From an uncultured Ligilactobacillus sp. (GTDB taxonomy: Bacteria > Bacillota > Bacilli > Lactobacillales > Lactobacillaceae): 64,000 nucleotides of DNA. Location: assembly GCA_934215475.1 (NCBI GenBank), contig CAKPZY010000002.1, positions 108,169 to 172,168 of the forward strand, given 5' to 3'. The notes beneath the pieces are model-generated. The model saw only the letters and a list, made by a program, of their open reading frames with translations. It ran no database searches and had not been told where the DNA came from. Of the stretch, positions 49,203-58,192 are shown piece after piece (the stretch's first letter is position 1; each line of letters starts with the position of its first letter). A program made the position numbers and the translations under genes.

Positions 49203-49275
49203 TTTTTTAGGCTGTCGCACTGTCAAAAAATAAATTCACTACTTTTCCCACAAATAAAGTGATATTATAAAAGTA

Positions 49276-49290
49276 ATGAAGCGCTTTCAT
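49276..49290. promoter_or_regulatory. cre-like site upstream of the zinc dehydrogenase
   Basis: ATGAAGCGCTTTCAT is a catabolite-response-element-like palindrome lacking one base of the ideal TGAAAGCGCTTTCA. It lies 73 bases before the start codon, just downstream of a TATTAT (49263-49268) that may be the -10. Confidence 0.5.
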
Positions 49291-49362
49291 ATTTGCTTTA
49301 GTAAAACTAGCTTTTCTTACTAAGACAATCGTGAAGAGCGTTTTTGAAAGGGGAAATTTATT

Positions 49363-50427
49363 GTGAAGGCAGCAAGAATTTATGGCAAACAAGATCTTAG
49401 GATCGAGGACGTTGACATTCCAGAACTGAAAGATGATGAGGTTCAAATCAAAGTTAAATACGTGGGGATCTGCGGCAGCGACATCCATATGTATCAAGAA
49501 GGCAGTGGTATTCCCTACAAGAAACACCCGCTGACAGGCAAGACAGTTCCCATTACCGAGGGTCATGAATTTTCCGGTGAGATCGTTAAGGTGGGAAAAG
49601 ATGTCGACAAGTTTTCTGTGGGCGATCATGTCTGTGTCGAACCAATTATTGCGTGCGGAAAATGCGAATTTTGTCGCAAAGGCCTGTACAATTATTGTAC
49701 ACGAGGCGTTGGGCCAGACGGTGCTTTACAGTTCCTCGGTTTTTCAGACGATGGTGCGATGGCAGAATATGTCAATGCTAAAGATATTCATACCTTTAAA
49801 CTTCCAGAAGGCTTAGATTATGATCTTGGTGCATTAGTTGAACCAACTACTGTCACATACCAAGGAGTAAGAGATAGCGGCTTGATCGCTGGTCAAACTG
49901 TAGCAGTCTTTGGTGCGGGCCCAATTGGGTTACTGACCGCCCTGGTAGCACGGATCGCCGGAGCAACAAAAGTTTATATTGCTGATCTTGCCGAAGTTCG
50001 GTTGGCTAAGGCGAAAGAATTAGGCTTTACCGACGTTATCAACTCAGGCAAGGAAGATTTTGTCAAACGTATTTTTGCTGAGAATCCAACTGGCGTCGAC
50101 GTTGTCTTTGAATGCGCAGGAGCACAGCCGACTTTGAACCAAGCCGTTCAAATCGTTAAGCCTGCTGGTGTCCTGGAAATTATTGCTCTGTTCAATGGTG
50201 ACTATAAAATCAATATTGCAACATTGCAAAACAAAGGAGCACAGTTCAGGACGATCATGGGTTACGCTAATGCTTTTCCACAGACGATCGGGATTATCAA
50301 CGAACATCGTGATCTCTTCAAGAAATTGATCACAAAGAAGATCGGGTTAGATGAAGCTGAAGAAGGGATCAAATCTTTGATGGATGACAAGTTCCAAGTT
50401 AAAGTTCTGATTTCTCCTGAAAAATAA
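49363..50427 (+). CDS. Zinc-dependent 2,3-butanediol/sorbitol dehydrogenase family protein
   Basis: 354-residue medium-chain dehydrogenase. Catalytic zinc ligands are in GICGSDIH (Cys37) and GHE, the structural zinc site is CGKCEFCRKGLYNYC, and the nucleotide-binding loop is VFGAGPIGLLTA. The pattern is closest to (R,R)-butanediol dehydrogenases, which reduce acetoin, but sorbitol-type dehydrogenases share these motifs. Start is GTG with GAAAGGGG upstream. A single-gene unit ended by a hairpin at 50441-50494. Confidence 0.82.
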   Translation: MKAARIYGKQDLRIEDVDIPELKDDEVQIKVKYVGICGSDIHMYQEGSGIPYKKHPLTGKTVPITEGHEFSGEIVKVGKDVDKFSVGDHVCVEPIIACGKCEFCRKGLYNYCTRGVGPDGALQFLGFSDDGAMAEYVNAKDIHTFKLPEGLDYDLGALVEPTTVTYQGVRDSGLIAGQTVAVFGAGPIGLLTALVARIAGATKVYIADLAEVRLAKAKELGFTDVINSGKEDFVKRIFAENPTGVDVVFECAGAQPTLNQAVQIVKPAGVLEIIALFNGDYKINIATLQNKGAQFRTIMGYANAFPQTIGIINEHRDLFKKLITKKIGLDEAEEGIKSLMDDKFQVKVLISPEK

Positions 50428-50440
50428 TAATAAATAACAA

Positions 50441-50495
50441 GGCTTTGCCGCACAGGATGCCATTTTGATAGCAACTGTGGGCAAAGTCTTTTTTG
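50441..50495 (+). terminator. Terminator after the zinc dehydrogenase
   Basis: GGCTTTGCCGCACAG pairs with CTGTGGGCAAAGTC (G-T pairs allowed), followed by six Ts. Confidence 0.85.
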
Positions 50496-50513
50496 TCTTT
50501 AAAATATATTTCG

Positions 50514-52460
50514 TCAGTGAGAACTTTTGAACAAGGAATAAATTTCATTCGGGCTAGTGGCAACCCTTAATTTTTTGACAAAGTCCTCGTGTGTCAAAAG
50601 CTTGGCGGTTTGAGATAGGTATTTAAGGTGGTCTTCCTTATCCTCGGCAGGTATCAAAAAAGAAATGATAGTATCAACAGGCTTACCATCAAAGGTTTTC
50701 CATTCAATGCTTTGTTTTAACCGCAAAATTATCATGGCTGATCTTTTAATACTGCTATCTTGCGCATGCGGGATTGCTATTCCTTTTTCCATTCCAGTAG
50801 AGCCTTCATTTTCACGTTTTAAATATTTCTGATAAACAGCTTGTGGATCTGAAACTAATCTCCGCTCATGGGCAAACTTCGCCAGATATTTTAAGGTATC
50901 GTCGCGGTTTTCAGTTGCAACATCAAACTGGATGTTGTCTACCGCCAAAATATCCCTGGTATTACGCAGCTTTTTTCCGGAAGGAGCGACTTTTTCCCCA
51001 GAATCATGCACGGTTGTGGAACTATTTTGTCCTTTAGACTCAGTAGCTGCGGCAGTCTTTTTCTTTCTGTATGAATGTCCAGCTATCACGGCGAGTAATG
51101 CACCTGAGATAACAGAACCGATCAAAATATAGATGACCCATAAGACCGGGTGATTGACCAGGGGAAGAATAATAAATCCGCCATGTGGTGCGGGAACTTG
51201 GATCTTAGACATATAAGTTAAAACTGAAGCGACAGATGACCCCACCATAAAAGCAGGAATATTTAGGAACGGATTTTTCGCAGCAAATGGGATAGCTCCT
51301 TCGGTAATATGTGTTGAACCTAACAAGAAATTGACGTAACCAGCGCTGCGTTCTTCTCTGGGGTAGGCTTTTTTATTGAATAGCACTGAAAAACCGGTTG
51401 CTAAAGGGGGTGCAATACAGGCCGCGGATACCCCAGCCATGAAAAAATAGTTTCCCTGGGCAAGTAAAGCAGTGCCGGTCAAATAGGCGGCTTTATTCAA
51501 AGGCCCGCCAAAATCAGAGGCAGATAGACAACCAATGACTACCCCGAGTATTAACGGATCTGAATTTTGCATACCCTTCAGGAAATCCATCATCCCAGTA
51601 TTGAGAGCTTTCATAGGAACGTTGATCAATGACATCAGCACACCAGCAACTAAGACACCTAAAACAGGGTATAAGAAGATGGCCTTTAAACCCCGAAACT
51701 CTTTGTCAGGTAAAGGTTTCAGCATTTTTTGCAAGGCTAAGATCACCAAGCCGGCAATATAGCCGCCAACGATTGCTCCTAAAAATCCAGAACCGCCGTT
51801 GAAAGCCAACATTCCGACTGCAAAACCGACGACTAAACCAGAGCGCTTCGCCAAAGCCTCCCCAATATAGGCGGCCAAAACGGGCACCATTAAGTTCATG
51901 GTTGTTCCGCCGATCGTATTTAATATATGTGCCAGTTGATTATACTGACTGCTGTTAGGGTCAGCCGAATAAATACCCCAGAAAAATGAGATCGCAGTTA
52001 AGACACCACCAGCTACCACCACGGGGATCATATGGGAAACGCCGTTCATCAATGAGGTGTAGATCGTATTACCTAACGATTTTCCTTTTGTCGTTACACT
52101 TTTTTGCTGCGCGTTTTCTTCTTGGTGTTCTTGTCCATTTCTTGCCGTAGGTTCAGCTGATAAGGCTTGGTCGATCAATTTATCGGCGTTACTAATAGCC
52201 CTGGCGACTTTGACATTTACTAATTTCTTCCCTGCAAAACGTTGGGTATCAACATCAATATCGGAAGCTACCACAATTGCCTGAGCTGCGGCGATTTCTG
52301 CAGGTGTCAAGGTGTGCTCAACCCCAGTTTGGCCGTGAGTTTCGACCTTGATCGTTAAACCCTTTTCCTTGGCTGCTTTTTCTAGTGCTTCTTGTGCCAT
52401 AAAGGTATGGGCGATCCCGGTTGCACAACCCGTAGCCGCTACAATATCGTATTTTGTCAT
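50514..52460 (-). CDS. fruA: PTS fructose-specific EIIBCA
   Basis: 648-residue fused transporter. EIIB comes first with the phosphocysteine loop VAATGCATGIAHTFMAQEAL, then EIIC with about eight or nine membrane helices (about 130-470), then EIIA at the C-terminus with the phospho-His in GIAIPHAQDS. Fructose enters as fructose-1-phosphate. ATG 52460 follows AAAGGGAGTG. It lies 117 bases after the 1-phosphofructokinase gene on the same strand. No fruR repressor gene precedes the pair, unlike many lactobacilli. Confidence 0.92.
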   Translation of the reverse strand: MTKYDIVAATGCATGIAHTFMAQEALEKAAKEKGLTIKVETHGQTGVEHTLTPAEIAAAQAIVVASDIDVDTQRFAGKKLVNVKVARAISNADKLIDQALSAEPTARNGQEHQEENAQQKSVTTKGKSLGNTIYTSLMNGVSHMIPVVVAGGVLTAISFFWGIYSADPNSSQYNQLAHILNTIGGTTMNLMVPVLAAYIGEALAKRSGLVVGFAVGMLAFNGGSGFLGAIVGGYIAGLVILALQKMLKPLPDKEFRGLKAIFLYPVLGVLVAGVLMSLINVPMKALNTGMMDFLKGMQNSDPLILGVVIGCLSASDFGGPLNKAAYLTGTALLAQGNYFFMAGVSAACIAPPLATGFSVLFNKKAYPREERSAGYVNFLLGSTHITEGAIPFAAKNPFLNIPAFMVGSSVASVLTYMSKIQVPAPHGGFIILPLVNHPVLWVIYILIGSVISGALLAVIAGHSYRKKKTAAATESKGQNSSTTVHDSGEKVAPSGKKLRNTRDILAVDNIQFDVATENRDDTLKYLAKFAHERRLVSDPQAVYQKYLKRENEGSTGMEKGIAIPHAQDSSIKRSAMIILRLKQSIEWKTFDGKPVDTIISFLIPAEDKEDHLKYLSQTAKLLTHEDFVKKLRVATSPNEIYSLFKSSH

Positions 52461-52577
52461 GTGTAACACTCCCTTTCAAAATAGTGCAGCAGTGTTTTTA
52501 GTAATTTTGTCAACTTTAATTGCATTTATCGTTGGATCTAGGAATAAGAATAAATGAAACCTTTTTCCACTTATGCG

Positions 52578-53507
52578 TTAAATGTGCAGTTCTTTGATTT
52601 TGATCTCAGTTTCAAGTTGGGTAGTGTGTTTGAAGTCGGTGATCCACATATTTCTAGTAGTATCGCTGCCTGCAGCAATACTTTTGCGAAGATTTATTTG
52701 GGGTTCAGTACCCTTTGCTAAACCTGCAATAAAAGTTCCCAGCATGCTGTCTCCTGCACCGGCACTGTTTAACGGCTCTATGTGAGGTGCATTACCATAA
52801 TAGATATATTTGTTGTTCAGTAAGACCGCACCGTCCTTACCTAATGAAAGCAGCACATTTTGTGCCCCATCTTTAACTAATTTTTCAGCCAATCTAGCGA
52901 CATTTGCGACCGACAAATTTTCATTAACTCCATACCAGTCTTTCACTTCTTCTTGATTGGGTTTCAGCAAGAGCGGGTGATAGGGAAGAATATCTAAAAC
53001 TTCACGGTAACTGGTGTCGACGACAAATTGGGCGCCTTTTCGCTGGATCAACTTGGCCAGGTCAACTATGATGCCAGGAGCTATACCGGCAGAAAAACTT
53101 CCAGATAATGATACGATGTCACCGGGCTGTAGTTTGTCAAAATATGTTAACAGCTTTTTTTGGTACTTATCAGCGACTTTAGGCCCCGGGTTAACTAACT
53201 TGTATTCACAATTTTCAGAATTAACATGAGTAAAAACATTGATCCTAGTTATTCCATCAGCTTCCACAAAGTAATTGGGGATGCCATTTTTAGATAATTC
53301 TTGTGTGATATGTTTTAAGGTGAAACCACCTCCCACACCGGTGGCTGTATTTAACAGACCCAGCCTTTTCAATATGAAAGACACATTGATTCCCTTTCCG
53401 TTGGCTTGTATGTCGTATTTTTCGGTACGATTGACCTGATTTTTTTGCATTTCTTTAGTTTGAATAAATAAATCGATTGCAGGATTTAAAGTGAGTGTAT
53501 AGATCAT
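52578..53507 (-). CDS. fruK: 1-phosphofructokinase
   Basis: 309-residue PfkB-family kinase converting fructose-1-phosphate to fructose-1,6-bisphosphate. Begins MIYTLTLNPAIDLFIQ, with substrate loop QANGKGINVSFILKRLG and catalytic motif NSAGAGDSMLGTFIAG. Upstream of the fructose PTS gene. GGAGAGG precedes the ATG. A minus-strand TATAAT lies in the leader. Confidence 0.9.
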   Translation of the reverse strand: MIYTLTLNPAIDLFIQTKEMQKNQVNRTEKYDIQANGKGINVSFILKRLGLLNTATGVGGGFTLKHITQELSKNGIPNYFVEADGITRINVFTHVNSENCEYKLVNPGPKVADKYQKKLLTYFDKLQPGDIVSLSGSFSAGIAPGIIVDLAKLIQRKGAQFVVDTSYREVLDILPYHPLLLKPNQEEVKDWYGVNENLSVANVARLAEKLVKDGAQNVLLSLGKDGAVLLNNKYIYYGNAPHIEPLNSAGAGDSMLGTFIAGLAKGTEPQINLRKSIAAGSDTTRNMWITDFKHTTQLETEIKIKELHI

Positions 53508-53761
53508 GATTTTATCCTCTCCATTGTTATTCTTTACAGCCTTAATTATAACCGGCCAATGTGGAAAATGCTTTTTAAACGATAATCGATGGCCAATATT
53601 TTTTGAAAACAGTTCTACAAGTCAAGTTAGGCCAAAGATAATCACCTGAAAAATAGTGGTCATTCCACCACGCAGTCTGTTGAGAGTAACTTTGACATGT
53701 TCGAACATATACGGGTCAATTAATTTAGAGAAACTTGTGCACGAATAAGAAAATTGTATCA

Positions 53762-53779
53762 TAGTGATATATATCACAA
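53762..53779. promoter_or_regulatory. Rex-like operator upstream of the SDR gene
   Basis: TAGTGATATATATCACAA matches the Rex consensus TTGTGAAWWWWTTCACAA at 15 of 18 positions and contains the perfect palindrome GTGATATATATCAC (53764-53777). Rex represses NADH-consuming genes until NADH rises. A CRP/FNR-family site of TGTGA-N6-TCACA type is the alternative. The rest of 53508-53883 is AT-rich and holds no gene. Confidence 0.55.
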
Positions 53780-53816
53780 TTAGAGTCATTAATATTTAAA
53801 GATTAGTATATGAAGC

Positions 53817-53844
53817 TTGAATTTTGCCATTTTAACCGTATAAT
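53817..53844 (+). promoter_or_regulatory. Promoter of the SDR gene
   Basis: TTGAAT (53817-53822) and TATAAT (53839-53844), 16-base spacer; the Rex-like site lies 38 bases upstream. Confidence 0.65.
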
Positions 53845-53883
53845 TAACATGTGAAATAAAATACAAACTTCGGGAGGTACATT

Positions 53884-54624
53884 ATGAGTGAACGTTTAGC
53901 AGGTAAAGTAGCCTTGATCAGCGGCGGGGCGTCCGGGATCGGTTTGGCCATCGGTAAAAAGTTTGTGGCTGAAGGGGCTAGGGTTGCGTTGGCAGATATT
54001 AACGAGGAGGATGGTCAAAGATTCGCCCAGCAACTCGATAATGCGATTTTTGTTAAACTTGATGTTTCCAAAGAAGACGCCTGGCAACAAGCTATCGACA
54101 CGGTCATCAACAAGTTTGGTGCTTTAAATATTGTGGTCAACAACGCAGGCATCGGTGTCCAGGGTAACGTTGAAGAGGCAACGCTAAAGGATTGGAATAA
54201 AATTATCTCGATCAACGGAACAGGTGTGTTTTTGGGAACAAAGTATGGCATTAAAGCACTTAAAAAATACGGTGGAGGCTCGATCATCAACATGTCTTCT
54301 ATCGAAGGTTTGATCGGAGAATCTATTGCCCCAGCGTATGATTTTACTAAGGGCGGAGTTAGATTATTTTCCAAATCCGCGGCATTATATTGTGCGGAGA
54401 ATAAGCTTAACATTCGCGTAAACACTATCCATCCTGGCTATATTCACACTCCGATGGTAGATCAATCGGAAGAATTAGTAAAAATGGAAACAGCGAAGAC
54501 TCCATTAGGACATTTGGGTGAACCTGACGATATTGCTTATATGGCTCTATTCTTAGCAACGGATGAATCTAAATTTGCCACAGGAGCTGAGTTTGTTGTT
54601 GATGGGGGATATACGGCCCAGTAA
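53884..54624 (+). CDS. Short-chain alcohol dehydrogenase (SDR), NAD-type
   Basis: 246 residues of classical SDR fold: nucleotide loop GGASGIG (about 14-20), NNAG, catalytic Ser138/139, Tyr152 and Lys156 (YDFTK), and the C-terminal EFVVDGGYTAQ shared with Lactobacillus brevis (R)-alcohol dehydrogenase. At the cofactor position it has Asp38 (ALADINEED) where the L. brevis enzyme has Gly; Asp there disfavours NADP and favours NADH. It probably reduces a ketone or acetoin-like compound. GGGAGG precedes the ATG. Confidence 0.88.
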   Translation: MSERLAGKVALISGGASGIGLAIGKKFVAEGARVALADINEEDGQRFAQQLDNAIFVKLDVSKEDAWQQAIDTVINKFGALNIVVNNAGIGVQGNVEEATLKDWNKIISINGTGVFLGTKYGIKALKKYGGGSIINMSSIEGLIGESIAPAYDFTKGGVRLFSKSAALYCAENKLNIRVNTIHPGYIHTPMVDQSEELVKMETAKTPLGHLGEPDDIAYMALFLATDESKFATGAEFVVDGGYTAQ

Positions 54625-54677
54625 TCAGAGCCATCAGCTTTGTTAGCAAACGCAAACCAGAAATTGATAACACAAAG

Positions 54678-54720
54678 AAGCAGTACAGAGCTTTTAAAAT
54701 GGGCTCTGTACTGCTTTTTC
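54678..54720. terminator. Terminator after the SDR gene
   Basis: GCAGTACAGAGC (54680-54691) pairs with GCTCTGTACTGC (54703-54714), followed by five Ts. Confidence 0.93.
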
Positions 54721-54751
54721 ATGATAATCGCTTAATTCTTGGGGAAAACGT

Positions 54752-55858
54752 TTAGTAAACGGACTTTTCTGTTTCTGGGTCAAAGAAGTGTGAGTTATTT
54801 AAATCAAAGCCAAGTTTGACTTCAGTACCCGGCTGTAGGAAATCACGAGCGTCAACTTTAGCGACAACTTCTGTATTGCCGATCTTACTGTACAGCTGTG
54901 ATTCTGCACCAAGTAATTCAGAAACAACCACCGTTGCCGGTACGACTGCATTCGGGAATGTTTCCAGAAAGGCATTTTCTGCGTGCAGATCTTCTGGACG
55001 AACACCGAAGATCAGTTTTTTACCTTGAAAACCTTTGTCATTCAAAACCTTCAAACAACCTTCAGGAACCTCGAGCTCAAAGTTATCGGACTGATCTTTG
55101 ATGGTTTTACCGTTCAGTTCGACTTTAAAGAAGTTCATTGCAGGTGAGCCAATGAAACCTCCAACGAAAACATTGGCTGGTTTGTCGTAGACTTCCTGCG
55201 GGGTCCCAACTTGTTGAACTTCTCCGTCTTTCATGATCACGATCCGGTCAGCCATGGTCATGGCTTCTGTTTGATCATGGGTGACATAGACGGTAGTCGT
55301 CTTTAAACGCTGATGCAGCTTTGCGATCTCAGCACGCATTGACACACGTAATTTGGCATCCAAGTTGGACAATGGTTCGTCCATCAAGAAAATAGGTGCA
55401 TCACGCACGATCGCGCGGCCTAATGCCACACGCTGGCGTTGACCACCGGATAGTGCAGCTGGTTTGCGGTCCAAGTAGTCGGTCAATCCCAGGATCTTAG
55501 CAGCTTGATCCACCTTTTTATCAATGTCTGCTTTGCTGTACTTACGCAGTTTTAGGCCAAATGCCATGTTATCATAGACGCTCATGTGCGGGTACAAGGC
55601 GTAGTTCTGGAAAACCATCGCAATATCGCGGTCTTTTGGTGCTTCATCATTGACGGTCTGACCGTTGATCTTGACTTCGCCCTTAGTAACGTCCTCCAAC
55701 CCGGCTAACATGCGCAGTGTTGTTGATTTACCACAGCCTGAGGGGCCGACAAAAACGATGAATTCGCGGTCTTTTACGTGCAAATTAAAATCTGTAACTG
55801 AATAATCAGAGGCATTTTCGTATTTTTTATAAATATGATCTAATTCGATTTCAGCCAT
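54752..55858 (-). CDS. msmK: Sugar ABC transporter ATP-binding protein, MsmK/UgpC type
   Basis: 368-residue ATPase with Walker A GPSGCGKST, signature LSGGQRQRVALGRAIV, Walker B IFLMDEPLSNLD and a C-terminal regulatory OB domain (GVRPEDLHAE). Such ATPases may serve several sugar importers. It is the last gene of the minus-strand sugar operon, 50 bases after the GH2 gene. AAGGTGAAA precedes the ATG. Confidence 0.92.
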   Translation of the reverse strand: MAEIELDHIYKKYENASDYSVTDFNLHVKDREFIVFVGPSGCGKSTTLRMLAGLEDVTKGEVKINGQTVNDEAPKDRDIAMVFQNYALYPHMSVYDNMAFGLKLRKYSKADIDKKVDQAAKILGLTDYLDRKPAALSGGQRQRVALGRAIVRDAPIFLMDEPLSNLDAKLRVSMRAEIAKLHQRLKTTTVYVTHDQTEAMTMADRIVIMKDGEVQQVGTPQEVYDKPANVFVGGFIGSPAMNFFKVELNGKTIKDQSDNFELEVPEGCLKVLNDKGFQGKKLIFGVRPEDLHAENAFLETFPNAVVPATVVVSELLGAESQLYSKIGNTEVVAKVDARDFLQPGTEVKLGFDLNNSHFFDPETEKSVY

Positions 55859-55908
55859 TTAATTTCACCTTGTTCTTTCTTTAATATTCCTCCCGGCAAT
55901 TTTTTCTA

Positions 55909-57756
55909 TTATTGCCTGAGGTCACTATCTAGGACATCTGTAACTTCAAGTTCTTTTTGCGGTGATTCTACAAAAGACCGAATGAAGAACTCATTTGCTT
56001 TTTTGATCAGCTCTGGGTCTACTTTTGGTTTATGATCGACCGTTAGGAGACCATTCACTTCTTGTTCAGTATCACTAAGCTGCGTATATACAAAGCCGGT
56101 TAAGCAATGAGACTCACTCACGGCATCGACTATGCGTTGATATTCACTGACAAACTCTTCATCGGATTTAGCACCTGTATAACCCCAACCATCTGAAGCA
56201 TTTTTCTTGTTGTAACCAACTCCGCCAAATTCTGTCAGCAAGATCGGTTGGCCTTCATACTTAAAGCCATCGGCAAAAATGTCCCAGACAGGAGGGTTAC
56301 TGATGATGTTATCCCACGACTCCAAAGTTTCCTTATATTGTTGATAAGTCTTTTGATCTCCCTTGGCTCCATGGTTATAGTTATGGACTGCGCAAATGTC
56401 GGTTTCCGTTTGCGCCCAACCGTCGTTGGATTCAACCAGCCGGGTAGGGTCTAAGGAATGGATCAAATGATATAGGCCTTGGGTGAAGTGTTGCTGCTGG
56501 CGGTCGTGGTCAACATGCGGAACACCCCAGCTTTCATTAATTGGGACCCAAGTAATAATGGATGGATGATTAAAGTCACGTTCAACGATCTCCAACCATT
56601 CTTTATATAAAGTGCTTTCGGCTTTGGGAGTAAAGACCGGGGCGGCTGCACATTCTCCCCAGCAGATAAAGCCTAATTTATCTGCCCAGTATAAGAAACG
56701 AGGATCTTCGACTTTCTGGTGCAAACGCGCACCGTTGAAGCCCATCTGCTTGGTCAAATTGATATCATTTTTAAAAGCTTCGTCATCAGGAGCTGTCAGC
56801 AGGCTATCCGGCCAGTATCCTTGATCTAATACCAATTTTTGATAATAAGGCCGGTTGTTTAACAGGATCATTCCTTTTTTGGCTTCGATCTTACGCATGC
56901 CAAAGTATGAATCAACTGTATCAGTTGCGGCCTCGGGTGCAGTAGTTTCAAAAGTCACTGCAAACAGATGCGGGTGTTCTGGTGACCAGAGCCAGCCTTC
57001 GTTATGATAACCGATCCGAAAGATATGCTTGCCGAATAGATCAGCACTGAGTTCAAAGCCGCCTTCTTCAGGGAATACTGCAACTTTTGCAACCTGTTTG
57101 TCGGCATATTTGATCGTAGCAGCGACTTGTGTGCCAGGGACAAAGTTGGCGATCTCGCCCACGATCTTAATGATCCCGTGATCGATATCGGGGAAATATT
57201 GAACGCTGTCCAAGCTGGTTAGCGGCCTTTTTTCTAACCAGACCGTTTGCCAGATCCCTGTGGTATTTGTATACCAGATCGCTTCACTTTTACCCGTCCA
57301 GTTTTGCTTGCCACGCGTCAATTCCTCATCACGCACTGGATCTTCTGCTCGAAGCGTCAAGGTATGTGAACTTTCATCTGCAGCTAAGAATTGGCTAATG
57401 TCAAAAGAAAAACTGGTATGACCGCCACTGTGTGTACCGATATGTTGCCCATCTAACCAAACATCACTCTTGAAATCAACTGCTCCAAAATGCAGCAGAA
57501 CACTTTCGTTTTCGGTGTGATCCAGTGTAAATGTCCGTTCGTACCAGACTACGCTATGCTCACTTTGATCGTTGATCCCGCTGAGCTTGGTTTGGTAAGC
57601 AAATGGGACTTCGATTTCTTTATCCCATGAATGTTCAGCAAACCAGCGGTCTTTGATGCCGGCATTTTGATCATCAAATGCAAAATTCCATTTACCGTTC
57701 AAATTGGTCCAGTTTTTTCGTTGAAATTGTGGTTGCGGGTATTCAGTTCTATACAT
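55909..57756 (-). CDS. Glycoside hydrolase family 2 enzyme
   Basis: 615 residues: N-terminal sugar-binding jelly roll (WTNLNGKWNFAFDD, VPFAYQTKLSGI), immunoglobulin-like domain, and a C-terminal barrel with the acid/base Glu in WVPINESWGVP and the nucleophile Glu in LLTEFGGVGY. No signal peptide, so it acts in the cytoplasm on sugars imported by the adjacent ABC system. It is much shorter than LacZ-type beta-galactosidases and closer in size to beta-glucuronidase-like or small GH2 enzymes. The exact specificity (galactoside, glucuronide, arabinopyranoside or other) is not resolved. Confidence 0.87.
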   Translation of the reverse strand: MYRTEYPQPQFQRKNWTNLNGKWNFAFDDQNAGIKDRWFAEHSWDKEIEVPFAYQTKLSGINDQSEHSVVWYERTFTLDHTENESVLLHFGAVDFKSDVWLDGQHIGTHSGGHTSFSFDISQFLAADESSHTLTLRAEDPVRDEELTRGKQNWTGKSEAIWYTNTTGIWQTVWLEKRPLTSLDSVQYFPDIDHGIIKIVGEIANFVPGTQVAATIKYADKQVAKVAVFPEEGGFELSADLFGKHIFRIGYHNEGWLWSPEHPHLFAVTFETTAPEAATDTVDSYFGMRKIEAKKGMILLNNRPYYQKLVLDQGYWPDSLLTAPDDEAFKNDINLTKQMGFNGARLHQKVEDPRFLYWADKLGFICWGECAAAPVFTPKAESTLYKEWLEIVERDFNHPSIITWVPINESWGVPHVDHDRQQQHFTQGLYHLIHSLDPTRLVESNDGWAQTETDICAVHNYNHGAKGDQKTYQQYKETLESWDNIISNPPVWDIFADGFKYEGQPILLTEFGGVGYNKKNASDGWGYTGAKSDEEFVSEYQRIVDAVSESHCLTGFVYTQLSDTEQEVNGLLTVDHKPKVDPELIKKANEFFIRSFVESPQKELEVTDVLDSDLRQ

Positions 57757-57808
57757 TTATTTCTTCCCCTTTAGTTTAGATTTAATTATGCCTTTTTCTT
57801 AGTCTCTT

Positions 57809-58186
57809 TCACCTTCTGTTTGCCTGTTGAACTCTCTTCTTTAGACAAATGATAACTGTTGCTGGAACTAGTGTTGCTACACTGATGATGTCCATGCAGA
57901 CATAGGCAAATAGTATCTGGATGATCAGCACTGGCACGATCATTTTGTGGATCGGTTTTTGCTTTAAGAAATAAAGCGCGATCAATAAGTTTACTAGTCC
58001 AGTTAGGATAAACAGTGAACCGACTGCTCCATTAAATGAGCTTAACGGAACTGCGTGTGAAAATTGCTGCAATTCGTTGATCTTTGCTGGTTGGATAAAG
58101 CCCAGAATAATTGTGATAGCTCCATCGATAAATTGCCAGGAAGCGCAAGCGATCAACAGAAATTTTTCCCATTTTTTGTTTAGCAT
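57809..58186 (-). CDS. Hypothetical membrane protein in the sugar operon
   Basis: 125 residues with four hydrophobic segments (about 8-30, 50-72, 80-98 and 100-118) and a basic C-terminal tail (KKRVQQANRR). Not recognised. It begins 6 bases after the permease stop codon and lies before the GH2 gene, so it is certainly in the operon. Its ribosome-binding site AAAGGATAG overlaps the permease stop. Confidence 0.65.
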   Translation of the reverse strand: MLNKKWEKFLLIACASWQFIDGAITIILGFIQPAKINELQQFSHAVPLSSFNGAVGSLFILTGLVNLLIALYFLKQKPIHKMIVPVLIIQILFAYVCMDIISVATLVPATVIICLKKRVQQANRR

Positions 58187-58192
58187 GATGAA

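Larger units (their letters stand above)
48899..49362. other. Intergenic region with repeated GCGACG arms
   Basis: No gene was seen. From 49082 the region carries GCGACGC (49082-49088) pairing with GCGTCGC (49104-49110), then TTAGCGACGTAA (49121-49132), then AGCGACGTA (49165-49173), and finally TACGTCGCT (49187-49195) followed by Ts. The last arm can pair with either of the two preceding GCGACGTA arms, so alternative folds are possible. Confidence 0.6.
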
